Source: Trichosphaerium sp. ATCC 40318 (taxonomy: Eukaryota; Discosea; Flabellinia; Trichosidae). Taken from it: a stretch of DNA of 64,000 bases. Below the pieces are notes generated by a model that saw nothing but the letters and a program-made list of their open reading frames with translations, was not told the DNA's origin and ran no database searches. The stretch is taken from assembly GCA_038496445.1 (NCBI GenBank), contig JALMLS010000322.1:868001-932000 (forward strand), written 5' to 3'. Shown here one piece after another: positions 34,374-46,052 of this stretch. The stretch's first letter is position 1; every line of letters begins with the position of its first letter. The translations under genes and the position numbers were made by a program.

Positions 34374-34639
34374 ATTTTTAAAGTTAAGTAAAAAAAAAAT
34401 ATGATTGAAATACAATGTACATTAAAAAAATAACACCCAACCCCATTACAAAGATTCATACTTGCATGTTTCAGCTGGGTTCATAGGCAAAGTAATATTG
34501 ATAATTTAACCTCACATTGTCATGAAGTTTGAGTGTCACCTCAGAGGATCCAACAAGCAAATTTTGTTGTTTTAATTAAATACAGAAAAATACGTGGAAA
34601 AACACAAACACATTCCTTCTTTGAAGAAAAATGTGCACC

Positions 34640-35040
34640 ACGGGTTTGTTACTTTGATCAAAATCGATAAGATTTCAAAAGTACATTCTAAGATTGTATT
34701 TATAAGTTCTTTACCGTCGAATACAATGTCAACTGAGAGCTGTGTTGTATCGATATCAAGCGTAAATATCCTGGCAAGACGAAAACCACCAACGTAGGTG
34801 TACTCAATAACTGGCATGTCGTCATTGGATACAGAGAACCGAGGAAAGTCAGGTCCGCCTGAAGTTGAACCAACGCTGTTAGAAAGCAAAAACAGGTCAT
34901 TAGTGCTACCGTCTGCCAGTAGCTGGCACCTGCCTTGAGCGCCAATGCCTAGCAAATGTTAATACTGTTACAACGAAATAGGTTTGTAAAAAAAGCAGAG
35001 AGCGCACTAACAAATGCTCCAGGGCTACCAGTATAAATGA
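34640..35040 (-). pseudogene. degenerate inverted copy of the secreted protein at 37417-38169
   Basis: The central exon is clearly present (STSGGPDFPRFSVSN, YTYVGGFRLARIFTLDIDT) and close to the intact copy. The AG acceptor in front of it (ACATTAG in the partner) reads ACATTTG here, the signal-peptide exon is not preserved, and the two downstream exons cannot be found; a different frame at 34480-34560 might serve as a new tail. Best read as a truncated pseudogene; a rearranged but live gene cannot be excluded. Confidence 0.6.
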
Positions 35041-35164
35041 TAATATCTAATATAAAAAATCTCGGAGGTATTTGTTGAGTTATAAGGTATTTATTTATGA
35101 TGAAAACTCTTCATAATTTCAACAATTGTTCTGTTGGCAACTTTTCAAAATGTATAGCAGCTTA

Positions 35165-36464
35165 TTAGAAAAAATCTGGTAGCATATTACTCTCTTTCTG
35201 TGTACATCCTAGATAATCAACCATTTTCTTGGTTATTTGAGTCCCAGTACAGCATATTGTATTGAGGCTTGTTAAATTAACAATGCCATCATCTGTGATT
35301 TGTGTACAGGATACTAGGTTAATTTTCTTAACACCAGCAAGACAGTTCACTCCTTTGTCAGTTACATCGTCACAAAAGCTAAGGTTTATGACTTTTACAC
35401 CTGCTAGGTATCCTAGACCAACATCTGTCACAGATGTACCTGCAAGTATAATTGTATGTACTCCAGCAAGTGCTTGTAAGGTACTGTCATCAACACAATC
35501 TAACCATGCAAGATCAATGATCTTAACACCTACCAATTGTTTTATCCCATCATTTGTCACAGATGTACACCCACTCAAGTTAATTTTACATACTCCTGCT
35601 AAACACGATAGAGTATCATCTTTTAGTTGTGTGCAGTATCCAATATCTATACAAGGTATACCAGCCAAAAGCTTCAACACATTGTTTGATATTTGTGTGC
35701 TGTGTAGACTAATCTGTTTGATTGTGTTTGTTGTTTGATTTTCTGTTAGCAGATACTTTACTCCTTCATGTTTAATTCTTGTACACATAACAAGAGATAT
35801 TGCTCTTGCATTTGTTAGGGATTTTAAACAATTATCTGTAATATTACAAGCATCAAGCTGTATCTTCTGTACATTACCTGAAATGGCAATAACACCTTTG
35901 TCACTGATATTGCGACAACAAGCCAAGTAAATTGTATGAACTCCAGAGAGCGCTGCAAGTCCTTTATCTGTTATATCTGTCCCTGAAATATCAATTGTAT
36001 GAATACCACCAAGTTCTTGAAGCCATTCATCCTTTAAATACCATGTTGTAATTAGTGTATGAATACCGTGAAGTGATGTAAATCCATGACTTGTCACCTT
36101 ATATTTAACTTCATGTATTTTTAGTTCAAGATGATGTACACCTGAAATATGTTCGAGCATAGGATCTGTTAATGATACCAGATCGTTTATTTTAAGGTGG
36201 CGGACGCCAGAGATATTCTTAAAGTCATCATCAGTCATAGAAATATTATTAATGGTTACTTTTGTATTTCTTAAAAGAGGACTTCCGCACAGCTTGTGTA
36301 GATTTTCTCTTGACTTGACAGTCACCTTAAAATACCCCAAACGTGTTAAAATGATTGTAGAAAAGAGTTTACAAACAAATGTTGCAGATATACGGCATTT
36401 CTTGCCCAGTAAAGCCAGGATACACAATATAATTTCTGTTGGTAGCCAAAGCAATTCAAGTGAC
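35165..36464 (-). CDS. F-box GVHTI leucine-rich repeat protein (first exon unresolved)
   Basis: A long exon of about 433 residues behind a TTGATAG acceptor. The first 45 residues are an F-box (LLWLPTEIILCILALLGKK...ATFVCKLFSTIIL); residues 75-420 carry some fourteen LRRs such as GIHTIDISGTDITDKGLAAL and GVHTIYLACCRNISDKGV, with the Cys-type consensus shared across the family. No in-frame ATG at the upstream end; a three-residue first exon around 36540 would fit the phase but has a weak donor. By family, an SCF ubiquitin-ligase substrate adaptor. Confidence 0.87.
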
Positions 36465-36929
36465 CTATCAATACAGGTAGGTTAAAAATTCGTTTTTCTC
36501 GGGGTGGTTGGAATGTAAAGAGTGAAAAATAACTGGCGCATCGGGTGAAAGTTAATTCTTGACTGAAAACGGAAATATGAAAATAACACGTGCTAATTTT
36601 GCCAAAGTTTTAACCTGAAATAAAAACGTATTTGTTGTTTTATATCTGGTTTTAATAGACAGGGCGAGGCGTGTATATAACTTTTACGAAAGGGAAACAA
36701 AAAGTCACGTGACTTGCTACTAATACGGAGTAGCGTTTAATAAGTCGTTGTAAAGGTAAATTAAAAATATCCAAAGTACGTACTCTGGTAGATCTGTTGG
36801 TGTGTGAAGCATGTTGATGGAGTATAAATACTTTCAGGGATACAAACGAAACGTTGGAACAGTAAGTTTGGAGTGATTAATAAAAACTGTTTGTAGCATG
36901 AACTTAACGAATACTCATATAAGTTCAGA

Positions 36930-37195
36930 CTCATGGCTTTAGATGCTATGGAAAAACAATTTCCTTTCTTGGATGATTGTTGTGAACATATTGGCAACAT
37001 AGTTTCTGATACAACTTTCACGAGACTTGAGATGCACTTGTTTGTATCCAACAACATCATGAATGATATCAGCCATCAAATGACATGACTGAGCAACAGA
37101 GAATCTATCATTGGCTTCTGTACGATAAAGAATATTCGCAATAACCTCTGGTGGGATATCAACAATATTAAGTTTGGTCACGTGGATACGGATAT
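36930..37195 (-). pseudogene. F-box fragment of the LRR family
   Basis: Nearly identical over about 50 codons to the F-box exon at 41198 (LNIVDIPPEVIANIL, DRFSVAQSCHLMADIIHDV) and preceded by the same CACGTGACCAAACTTAA junction. After VGYKQVHLKS the similarity ends and stops follow; no LRRs. Orientation is inverted relative to 41198. Confidence 0.8.
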
Positions 37196-37416
37196 CAAAT
37201 GAAAGCGAAACAAAGAATCACGTACGGCACATGAAAACACTTTTACCAGGCTTTTGTGATTTACCTTGTCGCTGTCTACTCATATAGCTACTGTGGAAAT
37301 ATAGTACACAATGTACTTCAACTAGTATTGATCAGTGGCACATGTCACTACTCTTAGAGGTAAACCTTTTTTTGTCAACTGTTTTCCACATTATTTATGC
37401 TTTATATACACATACA

Positions 37417-38169
37417 ATGCACCTTGTAGTACTATTATCATTTATACTTGTAGCACTTCCTGTGGGAGCATTTGTTAGTGCGTTCTCTGCTGTTTTTACA
37501 AACCTATTTCGTTGTAACAGTAATAACATTAGCTAGGTATTGGCGCTCAAGGCAGGTGCCAGCTACTGGCAGACGGTAGCACTAATGACTTGTTTTTGCT
37601 TTCTAGCAGTGTTGCTTCAACTTCAGGCGGACCTGACTTTCCTCGGTTCTCTGTATCCAATGACGACCTGCCAGCTATTGAGTACACTTATGTTGGTGGT
37701 TTTCGTCTTGCCAGGATATTTACGCTTGATATCGATACAACACAGCTCTCAGTTGACATTGTATTCAACGGTCAAGAACTTATAAATACAATCCTAGAAT
37801 GTACTTTTGATAGTGCAGTTGTTGAAGGTATTAATACGACATCCTTTCTCGTTTTTTTAACCTTTAGACCCTTACTTTACTTTCTAATAATTGTAGGTTC
37901 CACCTCATCGAATGATTTATCACCAGTTACTTTTCCTAATCCAAACACACTCAGGTATGAATGTACACTGGTGTACAGCAAGCTTTGCTTATATTTTATT
38001 TCCAAGAGTATCTCTGCCTGAGTTCATTCCTGCACCAGTAGCAGCCTATAATGTTGTGATTACATTTCCACCACCTCCAATTACTTGTAGTTCAAAACGA
38101 AGTGCTCGACAGCTTAAAAGTTTATCAGATGAGCGTAGAGCATTGTTACAAAGAGGTTCTTACAAATAA
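37417..38169 (+). CDS. secreted protein of unknown family, intact copy
   Basis: Exons 37417-37473, 37533-37827, 37897-37954, 38007-38169; 573 nt, 190 residues. Signal peptide MHLVVLLSFILVALPVGAF occupies exon 1. The mature part has alternating hydrophobic strands (EYTYVGGFRLARIF, TTQLSVDIVFNGQELI, YNVVITFPPPPITC), as in a beta-sandwich, and a basic tail (SSKRSARQLK) . No family recognised. It lies 325 bp upstream of the second PA-7TM gene in the same orientation. A decayed inverted copy sits at 34640-35040. Confidence 0.75.
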
Positions 38170-38494
38170 ACCAACCTTGGTGCTACAGCTGCAACACCTA
38201 TGCGCAAAAAAGTGGGTCGTTGCTTGGGATTGTTTTGACATTGTCTTTGAAAGTACCAACCTCTTGTGATAAAAATGAAACACGAGATAAGTAATAGTGA
38301 ACAAAACCGAGTCATGTTGTCAAGCTTAGCGAAGCGCTAGAAAATTGGCTTAATGGATCGGACATATTGTGTCAAAATTAGTACCAGGAAATGAGTACAC
38401 AATTTTCTCACATCACTAAGTTAAGCCAATTTCGCTGTTCAACAAAACCTAGTTACGACTGTTTTTAGCCTGCAGGTGGTACAGACTAAAGAAA

Positions 38495-40478
38495 ATGCGT
38501 AGTAGTTTAGTACTATGCCTTATATTTACAATACAAGCCACAGCACTAACAATAATCCAACCATCACGTTTTTCGGGTCAGGCACGTGATAAATAACGCA
38601 AACTCGGCGTAGGAAGCAATTCCGTGCACTTTCAAACGAGTTTTATTTACATTAGCTAAGAACATTTAACAGTCTTATAACGCGCCCCGTGTACCGTTCA
38701 TTGGTGGCACAGACTTTTCTAACAGCACGTGGGTAGTGGAGTTAGTATCAGAGAAGTCCCTTAATGTAACGGGAAGGTTCGTGAGTGTTTGGATAAAACA
38801 CTGTTTTGTAAAGAAGGCAAATGCTGATCTCCTCCAAAGGATAGTTGTGGAGGCTGTAGATTCAGAATATGATGACGAACTACAAGACGATATTGCGTTA
38901 AAGATGCTAAGCCGAGGAGCTATTGGACTCATTACAATATTTAGAGTCACAAGTAAGATACATAACAACTTGTTTTTGCTTTTTTCTGGAAGAGTTTTGT
39001 TCTCGTGTAATCTCCATGTGTATTTTTATTTTTAACATATTTCACAATAAGCTTCTCTACCTGGATATGGAGCATTTTTAATCACTAACAGAGATCTATC
39101 GTCAACAATCGGGAAGTAAGAAAAACCCATCACGACATTTCACGAATTTTTTTGTGTAACTGTTTTTTTTTTCAAAAGGTTCCCTGGTTTTGAGATAAGT
39201 CTTCCAGCAGCAAAGGAAATTGAACGTATTATGAATGCTATGACGTCTAATGAAACGCTGATAGTTGAGATTGGGTTGAACGGTACGACGAGATTGTTAG
39301 AGCTTATTCTAACAAGCACACAAGAGCATAACACTTGGGAAGACTACCTAGGTAACAACGCTTTTATGGTACCCTTTTCTTTGATCATTGGTGGCTCTGC
39401 TTGGATCGCACTTGCTTATGGTGTATATAAGATACTTGCCATAGCTAAGGTTTCTGTATGTTATCGGACTTTTTGGGATATTTTTTTACTGACTCTTTCG
39501 TCTCAAAAAGGGGTTCCGCGTTAACATTGGTATGATCACAATAGCCCTTAATATTATAGGTAATTTTATTCGGGCAATATACTGTACAGTTGATCCTATT
39601 TGGAGCAGGTATAACTTGTGCACTTTACTTTTCTTGACATTGGTATTAATAGGCGGATTATCACGTGGATTCCAGCAAATATTCTTGTCACTCTATCTTA
39701 TCCTTTCGCTATAATGACAACAATGTTGATTGCTTTATATTGGTAAAATACGAAGGTGCTTTGAATATACCTACTCATACTTCATTACAGGCATGAACTA
39801 ACAACACAATCAAGTGTAAAAATATTGCCATTTCTTGGAAGATTCAAGATACCTTTCTTCATCTTTTGTCCTGTTATTCTCGTTCTGGATATAATAACCA
39901 GTACACTTCGTAGCCTAAAGGTATGTACTTGTCACTTCAAAGTTATGAACGCTTATATTCAGTTTTAGATACAGCAAGTTCTTTTCCTGTTTGTGTCAGC
40001 GTTAGTATATTTTTTTGTAAGTTCACTGTTCTTGCTGGTATTCTTTTACAGCGGATACAAAGTATTCAGAATGTTGCGATTCTTAAAGAAGGATTCTAAT
40101 CCAATGACAAGTAGGTTAATAAAGGTATGTAGACTTTCTGTGTACAGAAGGATATTTACTTTTTTTAAGGCAACAGGATTCATTATAGCTAGTGGCGTTT
40201 TTCAAATGATTGCTGTTCTTTCTGTTGGTGCTGGATTTGCAACTTCTTTAGCGTATAAACACCCTTTCAGCTACATATTCACTTGGGCTATTGTCTATAT
40301 GAGTCTAACTGTGTCAAGGTAAGCTACCCACATGTAAAAAAAAGAGCACTAATTATAGAATAGTATTTGCCAAATTGCTGCTTTTAAGGTTCCTTCAAGT
40401 GCAGGCAATAACAAACATTCACGAGATAATATTACAAAGTCCACAATGAGACTTGACTCTTCCAGGGAGGTAGCGTAG
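38495..40478 (+). CDS. PA-like ectodomain seven-helix membrane protein, copy 2
   Basis: Exons: 38495-38581, 38673-38776, 38840-38952, 39052-39115, 39179-39455, 39511-39608, 39653-39742, 39791-39920, 39969-40124, 40170-40318, 40364-40478; 1383 nt, 460 residues. Same domain order as copy 1 (3231-5195): signal peptide, PA-like lumenal domain, seven helices, hydrophilic Ser/Lys tail. Eight of eleven exon lengths are identical between copies (the first, fifth and last differ by 3 nt each). The first intron starts GCACGT instead of GTACGT, a GC donor. The most diverged stretch is just before helix 1 (LNGTTRLLELILTS against LNGMSRYYCETYPD), where compensating indels have occurred; this loop may be under different selection. 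Confidence 0.85.
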
Positions 40479-40877
40479 CAATTCTTGTACATAAATGTAG
40501 ATTAAAATAAGTTTGGTTAAAATGGTATGACTAGTCAGTTTAAAATGGATGTATGCCTTACTGCTAAAAGTTGGACGTAAACATTTGTCAACAAAGATGC
40601 CATCTTGGGATGACTAGGGCTCAAAGTTTACTTTCAATCGATCAACAACTTTAACGATGAAGTGGCTCAAATGTAGGGAAGTGGTCTTGACCGCCTTTTG
40701 GCGTAGCTGTAAGCTAGACTTCCTTATACAATTGTAGTTAATTAACTATCTATTAAAATTGACTTACAAAGCACGTGCAGCAGTGACAACACCCAAGTAT
40801 GCTCATGTGCCTTAAGTACATTGTATAAGTACCTTAATGGAGTACTCAAACGTAACTCTTTCCAGCACCCACAAATC
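40479..40877. other. intergenic, nothing recognised
   Basis: Spacer between the PA-7TM gene and the F-box/LRR gene on the same strand; no exon-like frame. Confidence 0.5.
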
Positions 40878-41858
40878 ATGAACTTCTCAGGCGTTTCTGT
40901 TGAACAGGTGCTCACATACTTTTACGAGAACCACAGCAAAGCTTTTAGTAAAATTACAAACGAACAACGTGAACCGTTCATAAAACAAGTAGAAAGTATC
41001 GTAAATGTATCAAATACAAGTCTTGTAAATCAACTCGAACAGCTTCTGTTCAAACATACGAACACTAAAGCTGTTGATAATACCAAGCATCTGGACGAAG
41101 CGTATTACAAGGGGGTTACTGTTTCTAAACACAAGAAAACAACAAGGTAAGATATTTACTATTTTTACGCGCTTTGTTTTACTTATATGAATGCTAGTTC
41201 ACACGTGACCAAACTTAATATTGTTGATATCCCACCAGAGGTTATTGCGAATATTCTTCATCGTACAGAAGCCAATGATAGATTCTCTGTTGCTCAGTCA
41301 TGTCATTTGATGGCTGATATCATTCATGATGTTGTTGGATACAAACGAGTTTATCTCAAGTCTATTGCAGCTATTTTAAAGATACAACAATATAAGGGTA
41401 TAAAGAACAATAGTATTGTTAAGCTAGAAAAGATAACAAAAATGAAAGATACAATACACTCACTGCTTGCTGGTTGTAGAAAGATTAATGTGAGAACAAA
41501 GTTTGCATCACAAATCACAAATGTTGATCTGAAACAGCTTTCTGGTGTTCATACAATCAGTCTGAAATATTGTCCTAGAATCAGAGATGAAGGAATTAAA
41601 GCACTCAAAGGTGTTCATACTATAACTATTGAAAACAATCATCGTATCACTGATGAAGGGATTAAAGCGCTCAAAGGTGTTCATTCAATTCGTTTGATAA
41701 ATTGTGATAGAATCACTGATGATGGTATTAAAGCACTCAAAGGTGTTCATTCAATTGTGTTTATTCGCCTACGTAATATTACAAAAGCAGGAATTAAAGC
41801 CCTCAAAGGTGCTCAGAACATTCGAATTATTAACTGTCACCACCTTAGTGACACATAA
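40878..41858 (+). CDS. helical N-terminal domain plus F-box/GVHTI LRR protein
   Basis: Exon 1 40878-41146 and exon 2 41198-41858 join in phase 2. Residues 1-65 form a helical domain (MNFSGVSVEQVLTYFYEN... FIKQVESIV...LVNQLEQLLFKHT) that is shared only with the gene at 63560. Next come a basic linker (SKHKKTTR), an F-box (LNIVDIPPEVIANILHR...SVAQSCHLMADII) and about five LRRs of the form ITDEGIKALKGVHTI. The frame ends at a TAA in the sixth repeat, but THKGIKALEDLKPF continues in the next frame to 41898, so a one-base frameshift has probably shortened the protein by some 13 residues. By family an SCF adaptor. Confidence 0.8.
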
Positions 41859-42128
41859 AGGAATTAAAGCACTTGAAGATCTGAAACCTTTCAGGTAATA
41901 CTGATTTTAGATCTGTAAACACTGACAACGTATGGGAGTTCTATTTGTATGTAGACTATGAGCTATTAGTTATACCCAGATCACTATTGCTACAACCTAA
42001 AAACATGTCCACCTAATAAATACTGTAGTTCTACAAACCTTTAAAAGAACTGTAATGTAGTACTTTAAAAGCACGTGCAAATGCTGTTGTATGTTGTGCT
42101 TCTACTATAAACGTCATGTATTGGTGCT

Positions 42129-42254
42129 CTTCAATTAACTCCAGAGCTCGCTTATCTTATTGTAGACTGTGTGCGCTCGAAGTGGCGTCAACAATATTTG
42201 GTTGAAGAACTAAAACGTTTAATGATATGTATGCAACGTTATCTCGCCCTTTAA
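42129..42254 (+). pseudogene. F-box relic
   Basis: A 41-codon frame without a start, LTPELAYLIVDCVRSKW followed by QQYLVEELKRL, has the leading Pro-Glu-Leu and hydrophobic pattern of an F-box helix 1 and 2. No LRRs follow before the next gene starts at 42326. Confidence 0.35.
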
Positions 42255-42325
42255 CGTTTCATCGACATTTGTAGTTGTTGTTAAGCTAAGTACAACTTAA
42301 ATTCATTAATTGTTGCTCTGTTGCG

Positions 42326-43633
42326 ATGGCTAGTATACAATATGACGGTACAACTTCTTGTTTTACTGAAACGATACCAACAGAGCTCATTATTTACGTT
42401 TTTGAGTATACTCCAAATAAAACACGATATCCGGTTGCTCAGACGTGCTGGCTGTTCTACAATATTATTCACAGACACGTTGGTTATGGTAAAATCGAGA
42501 TAAGGTCTTCAGAGTCCATAAAGCGTTTAATCAACCATAAATTGCTTTTAAACAATACGCTTGTATCAATCCAGAAGTACAAGGGTACAGACGAAGAATT
42601 ATTTTCGCTGGCAGGAGTTAAAAAATTATCAATGTGGGGATCAACAGTGAATGACAAGTGCCTTGAGGCACTTGCTGGCGTTATGGAAATAAAGCTATAC
42701 ATGTGTCCATGTATCACAGATGAAGGTATTCAATTCTTGTCAGGTGTACATACGATAGAAATGAGCTTCATGAGGCAGTTGACAGATAAGTCAATGGAAG
42801 CTATTTCAGGTGCTTACAAAGTAAATATTTCATTATGTAATAAGATCACTGATGAAGGATTAAAATCACTTGCCGGTGTTCATTGGATAAATATCAGTTA
42901 TTGTAAAGTCACTGATAATGGTGTAAAATCACTTGCTGGAGCTCATACAATAATAATGGCGAGTTGTGATAATATTGATGGGTCTTGTTTTTCGCATTTG
43001 GTTAAAGCTAAAAACAGAAAAGGTGACATGTGTCTTCACAAGATAGAGATTTCTGGTTGTGAGAGAGTTATTCTTGATCATGTAAAACATTTATCTGGTG
43101 TACATACTGTCAAATTATCTTACTTGAAGGTTAAAGATGAAGATATCATACCTCTTGTTGGTGTAAGCGAACTTGTATTGAATTGGTGTAAAAACCTCAG
43201 TGTAGCTTCTTTCTTATCTTTTTCTGGTATTCACACCATCCATCTACAAGGGTTAGTCATACAAGACTCATGGCTTGAATCTTTATCAGGGGTACATAAG
43301 ATAGACTTGAGCTATTGTAAAGGTGTAACTGAAAACGGATTGAAATCACTTGCAGGAGCACATACTATTCGCTTGACTGAGTGTAGCGATATCACAGATG
43401 AAGGTATCATTCACCTTGCTGGTGTACACAAGATATGGTTGTGTGAATGTGTCAAGATAACAGATAGAGGTGTTAAGGCTCTAGTAGGTGTTCATACAGT
43501 AAGTCTACAAGGCTGTTCTCTTGTAACAGATGAAGGGATATCATTTCTTCAAGGAGCGTTTAGAATAATTATATGCCGTACAATGTGTACAACAGCCGCT
43601 GTAATTGCACTGGGTGCAACGCCACATTGGTAG
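42326..43633 (+). CDS. F-box GVHTI leucine-rich repeat protein
   Basis: Single exon, 435 residues. F-box at 13-60 (ETIPTELIIYVFEY...YPVAQTCWLFYNII), then about fourteen LRRs including GVHTIEMSFMRQLTDKSMEAI and GVHKIDLSYCKGVTENGL. One repeat near residue 215 carries an insertion (LVKAKNRKGDMCLHK). The strand motif alternates GVHTI, GVHWI, GAHTI, GVHKI. Presumed SCF ubiquitin-ligase adaptor. Confidence 0.92.
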   Translation: MASIQYDGTTSCFTETIPTELIIYVFEYTPNKTRYPVAQTCWLFYNIIHRHVGYGKIEIRSSESIKRLINHKLLLNNTLVSIQKYKGTDEELFSLAGVKKLSMWGSTVNDKCLEALAGVMEIKLYMCPCITDEGIQFLSGVHTIEMSFMRQLTDKSMEAISGAYKVNISLCNKITDEGLKSLAGVHWINISYCKVTDNGVKSLAGAHTIIMASCDNIDGSCFSHLVKAKNRKGDMCLHKIEISGCERVILDHVKHLSGVHTVKLSYLKVKDEDIIPLVGVSELVLNWCKNLSVASFLSFSGIHTIHLQGLVIQDSWLESLSGVHKIDLSYCKGVTENGLKSLAGAHTIRLTECSDITDEGIIHLAGVHKIWLCECVKITDRGVKALVGVHTVSLQGCSLVTDEGISFLQGAFRIIICRTMCTTAAVIALGATPHW

Positions 43634-44277
43634 GTTTTTTAATCTACCTGCTCGAAAAAAAACATATGAAATGCACAACACTGTAGATACTTCGTTGTTC
43701 ATTTAGACACACCAATGAACGATAATAAATACCTGTAGGTGATCAGCCGCTATGTGGTACATATAATTAGCAGTACAATTGTTTCAAAAGAATAAAAGCG
43801 CATACACGTGAACAAACGTTTTCAAAAGTCACTTGAGTTTTGATTGTTTTCTCGTTTATGATGCACGGCGATCTATTCAATAAACAACTTACAACGAATG
43901 AATAACTACTCTGTAGTACTGTTGTTATTGCAATTGTTGCTTTGATAGCATCAACTTGGCTGTTTCTTTGTATTTGTATTTATCGTGTCTTGAAAGTACT
44001 GTTGATGCGATTACTTCTTTATTTGGCTGTTTCTTACTTTAGGCCCTTGTTCTTGATGCCAAGAATATGTAAGTTGTGTGCCATGTAGCTCTTGCTCAAC
44101 GTGCACCTTATGGGTTCCATGGATTATGGGTTTCTAAGGCTCAACTAAACATTCAACGCGCTAAATTATAAAAAAAAAATAAAAGATTACATTAACAAAG
44201 AGCAAACAGCCTTCAAGATACTATTACTAGATAAGTTCTATTTTATTGAATAAACAGTTCGAGTGATATCATACTTT
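43634..44277. other. intergenic with a possible decayed membrane protein
   Basis: From 43858 a frame runs 15 codons to a stop and then continues in the same frame with a clear membrane segment (VVIAIVALIASTWLFLCICIY) to about 44090. It may be a small disabled gene or a chance frame. Confidence 0.3.
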
Positions 44278-45488
44278 CTAAGCAACTTTGATGCTCTTAA
44301 TCAACGCAACAAAAGGCTTCATAAATACAGTAACAAACACATCCTTTGTTGTACCATCTTCGGCTGTAGCCTTCAACTTGACATCCAAAGTAAACCCGTC
44401 GGAACACTTTTCTGGTACAACGAGCTCATCCTTCTTATGCTCATGAGAAAAATCCATCCCAGCTAATGGATCCAAAGCCGCCTTAGCTTCATCAGCACCC
44501 ATCATGGAGTTGTTGATGTACTCTTCCGTGAATAAATTTAGCCAGTATTTAGCGAAGTTGGCATAAATTAGGACTGGAGTTGGTTGAGTATACATTCCAC
44601 CGACTTGGGAGCTTTTGAATTGGAAAGATGTGAGCTTATCATTAATCCAAGAGCAAGCAACAACCATGGTTCCCTTTTCGAACTTGTAGCTTCTGGTTGA
44701 ACCTCTTATTTTCTGTCCCATTGCATACTGAATACTCTCTTGCACTGTACCCATAGTACTTCCTTTAAGAGGTCCATAATGTTTCAAAATAGCATGACGC
44801 ATATGAAGCAATCCAGGTCTTGATACTAGGTTTCTAAGAGCAGGAATCATCTCATCGAAGAGAGGACTCAATTTTTCGGAGAGTATAGGCACAATGACGT
44901 GGGTTTCGATCTTTGTCTTGCTTGATTTCAGAATAGCTATCTCGGTCTTTGAGACTGTTACTTTAATGTCTCCGCTGATGTCTTTATCCTTTTCTGAGCG
45001 TGGTGCGAGGGTTAAAGTCATTTCTTGCTTTTCGTAGGTTAGAGCTGACGCTTTAATGGATGTTGTTCCCAAGAAGTCCTTACCAAACAAATCTTTGTCC
45101 CTACACATGTGCTTTAGAGAAAAAGTCTAAAAAAGGAGATATTGCTAGAACATACCAGACTTCTAAAATAAGATCATCTGATGGTGTAGCGTGGACTGAC
45201 CATGTTGTCTCCCATTTTGGGTTCAAATCCTGCTTGATAACCTATTTCGGATTAGAATAGCACAACAAAGCAAGAAATAGAGATGAAAGCGTGTAAAAAA
45301 GGCTGTATTGATGGTTTTCGGAAGTTTGAGGTTTTTAAAAAAAGGTAATAGCTTACTTGAGATTTAAACCAGTGTTTCTTATCGGAGGCAAGGTAACATA
45401 TCATAAAAGGGTCCGAAGAACCAGATTTATCAGCTACTTTAAGATTATTTCCGCTGTGAATTTCTACTGTTGCTTGAAACGCGCTCAT
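44278..45488 (-). CDS. C2-domain protein
   Basis: Exons 45488-45357, 45241-45156, 45100-44278; 1041 nt, 346 residues. Residues 1-125 are a C2 domain: FQATVEIHSGNNLKVAD, SGSSDPFMICYL with the first calcium-binding Asp pair, TLNPKWE-like VIKQDLNPKWETTW, and EVWDKDLFGKDFLG with the second Asp pair. All loop aspartates expected for Ca2+/phospholipid binding are present. The C-terminal 210 residues are not recognised; they include GSTRSYKFEKGTMVV and an Ala/Asp-rich stretch. Likely a calcium-regulated membrane-binding protein. Confidence 0.88.
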
Positions 45489-46052
45489 GTTGCTATGAAA
45501 GTATTTGTTGTTTGTTGTGGTTGTCTTGATGATTAAATCATGATTTTTTTGAACTTTCCATCACGTGAATTTTTTAGCGCTCAACTTTGGTTCGCGTTTT
45601 TGAATTTTTTCACTGAAATTGTCAATGCACCTGGTGGTTCATGTTGAATGCAAAAAAGTTCACGTATGTAGAGGTTTGAACATGTTTTCGTTATTAAACC
45701 ACCACTAGACGTAAAAAAGGCGTCCAGACTCACAAAAGCAGGAAACACGTGGCTTTTAGAATGCAAGTATCTGTACGCTTCCGTATGCATTAAAAGAGTA
45801 CCTTGCGGGCGTTTTGACGGTTGTTGAAGTTGTTCAAATGGTTTCTGCGCTCAATTACTACTAGTAATTTCCTACAGTAAGTAGGACTTCAAGCCAGAAC
45901 ACTCAAATGAGTGTCCATCGGCCTCTGAATGCAAGCAAGATTTCTGAAAAAATTGTTTTTATTTCAGTACAGTTGATGCTTTGTTTGCTTCCATGAACCC
46001 ATCCTTGAGAAATACGTCCCCAGAAACTCATATAAGGGCTAGAAGGAGTAGA
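45489..46052. other. intergenic, nothing recognised
   Basis: Upstream of the C2 gene and downstream of the next minus-strand gene. Contains CACGTG sites at about 45563 and 45746 but no supported exon. Confidence 0.5.

Noticed and set aside
35262-35738. 158-codon plus-strand frame
   Set aside because: Antisense shadow of the LRR gene at 35165-36464.
37540-37785. 81-codon frame (also at 34700-34945) within the secreted-protein copies
   Set aside because: Wrong frame of a secure exon; it looks conserved because the DNA is duplicated.
43858-44093. Single-helix membrane protein
   Set aside because: An in-frame stop after 15 codons and no intron that removes it; kept only as a note in the intergenic entry.
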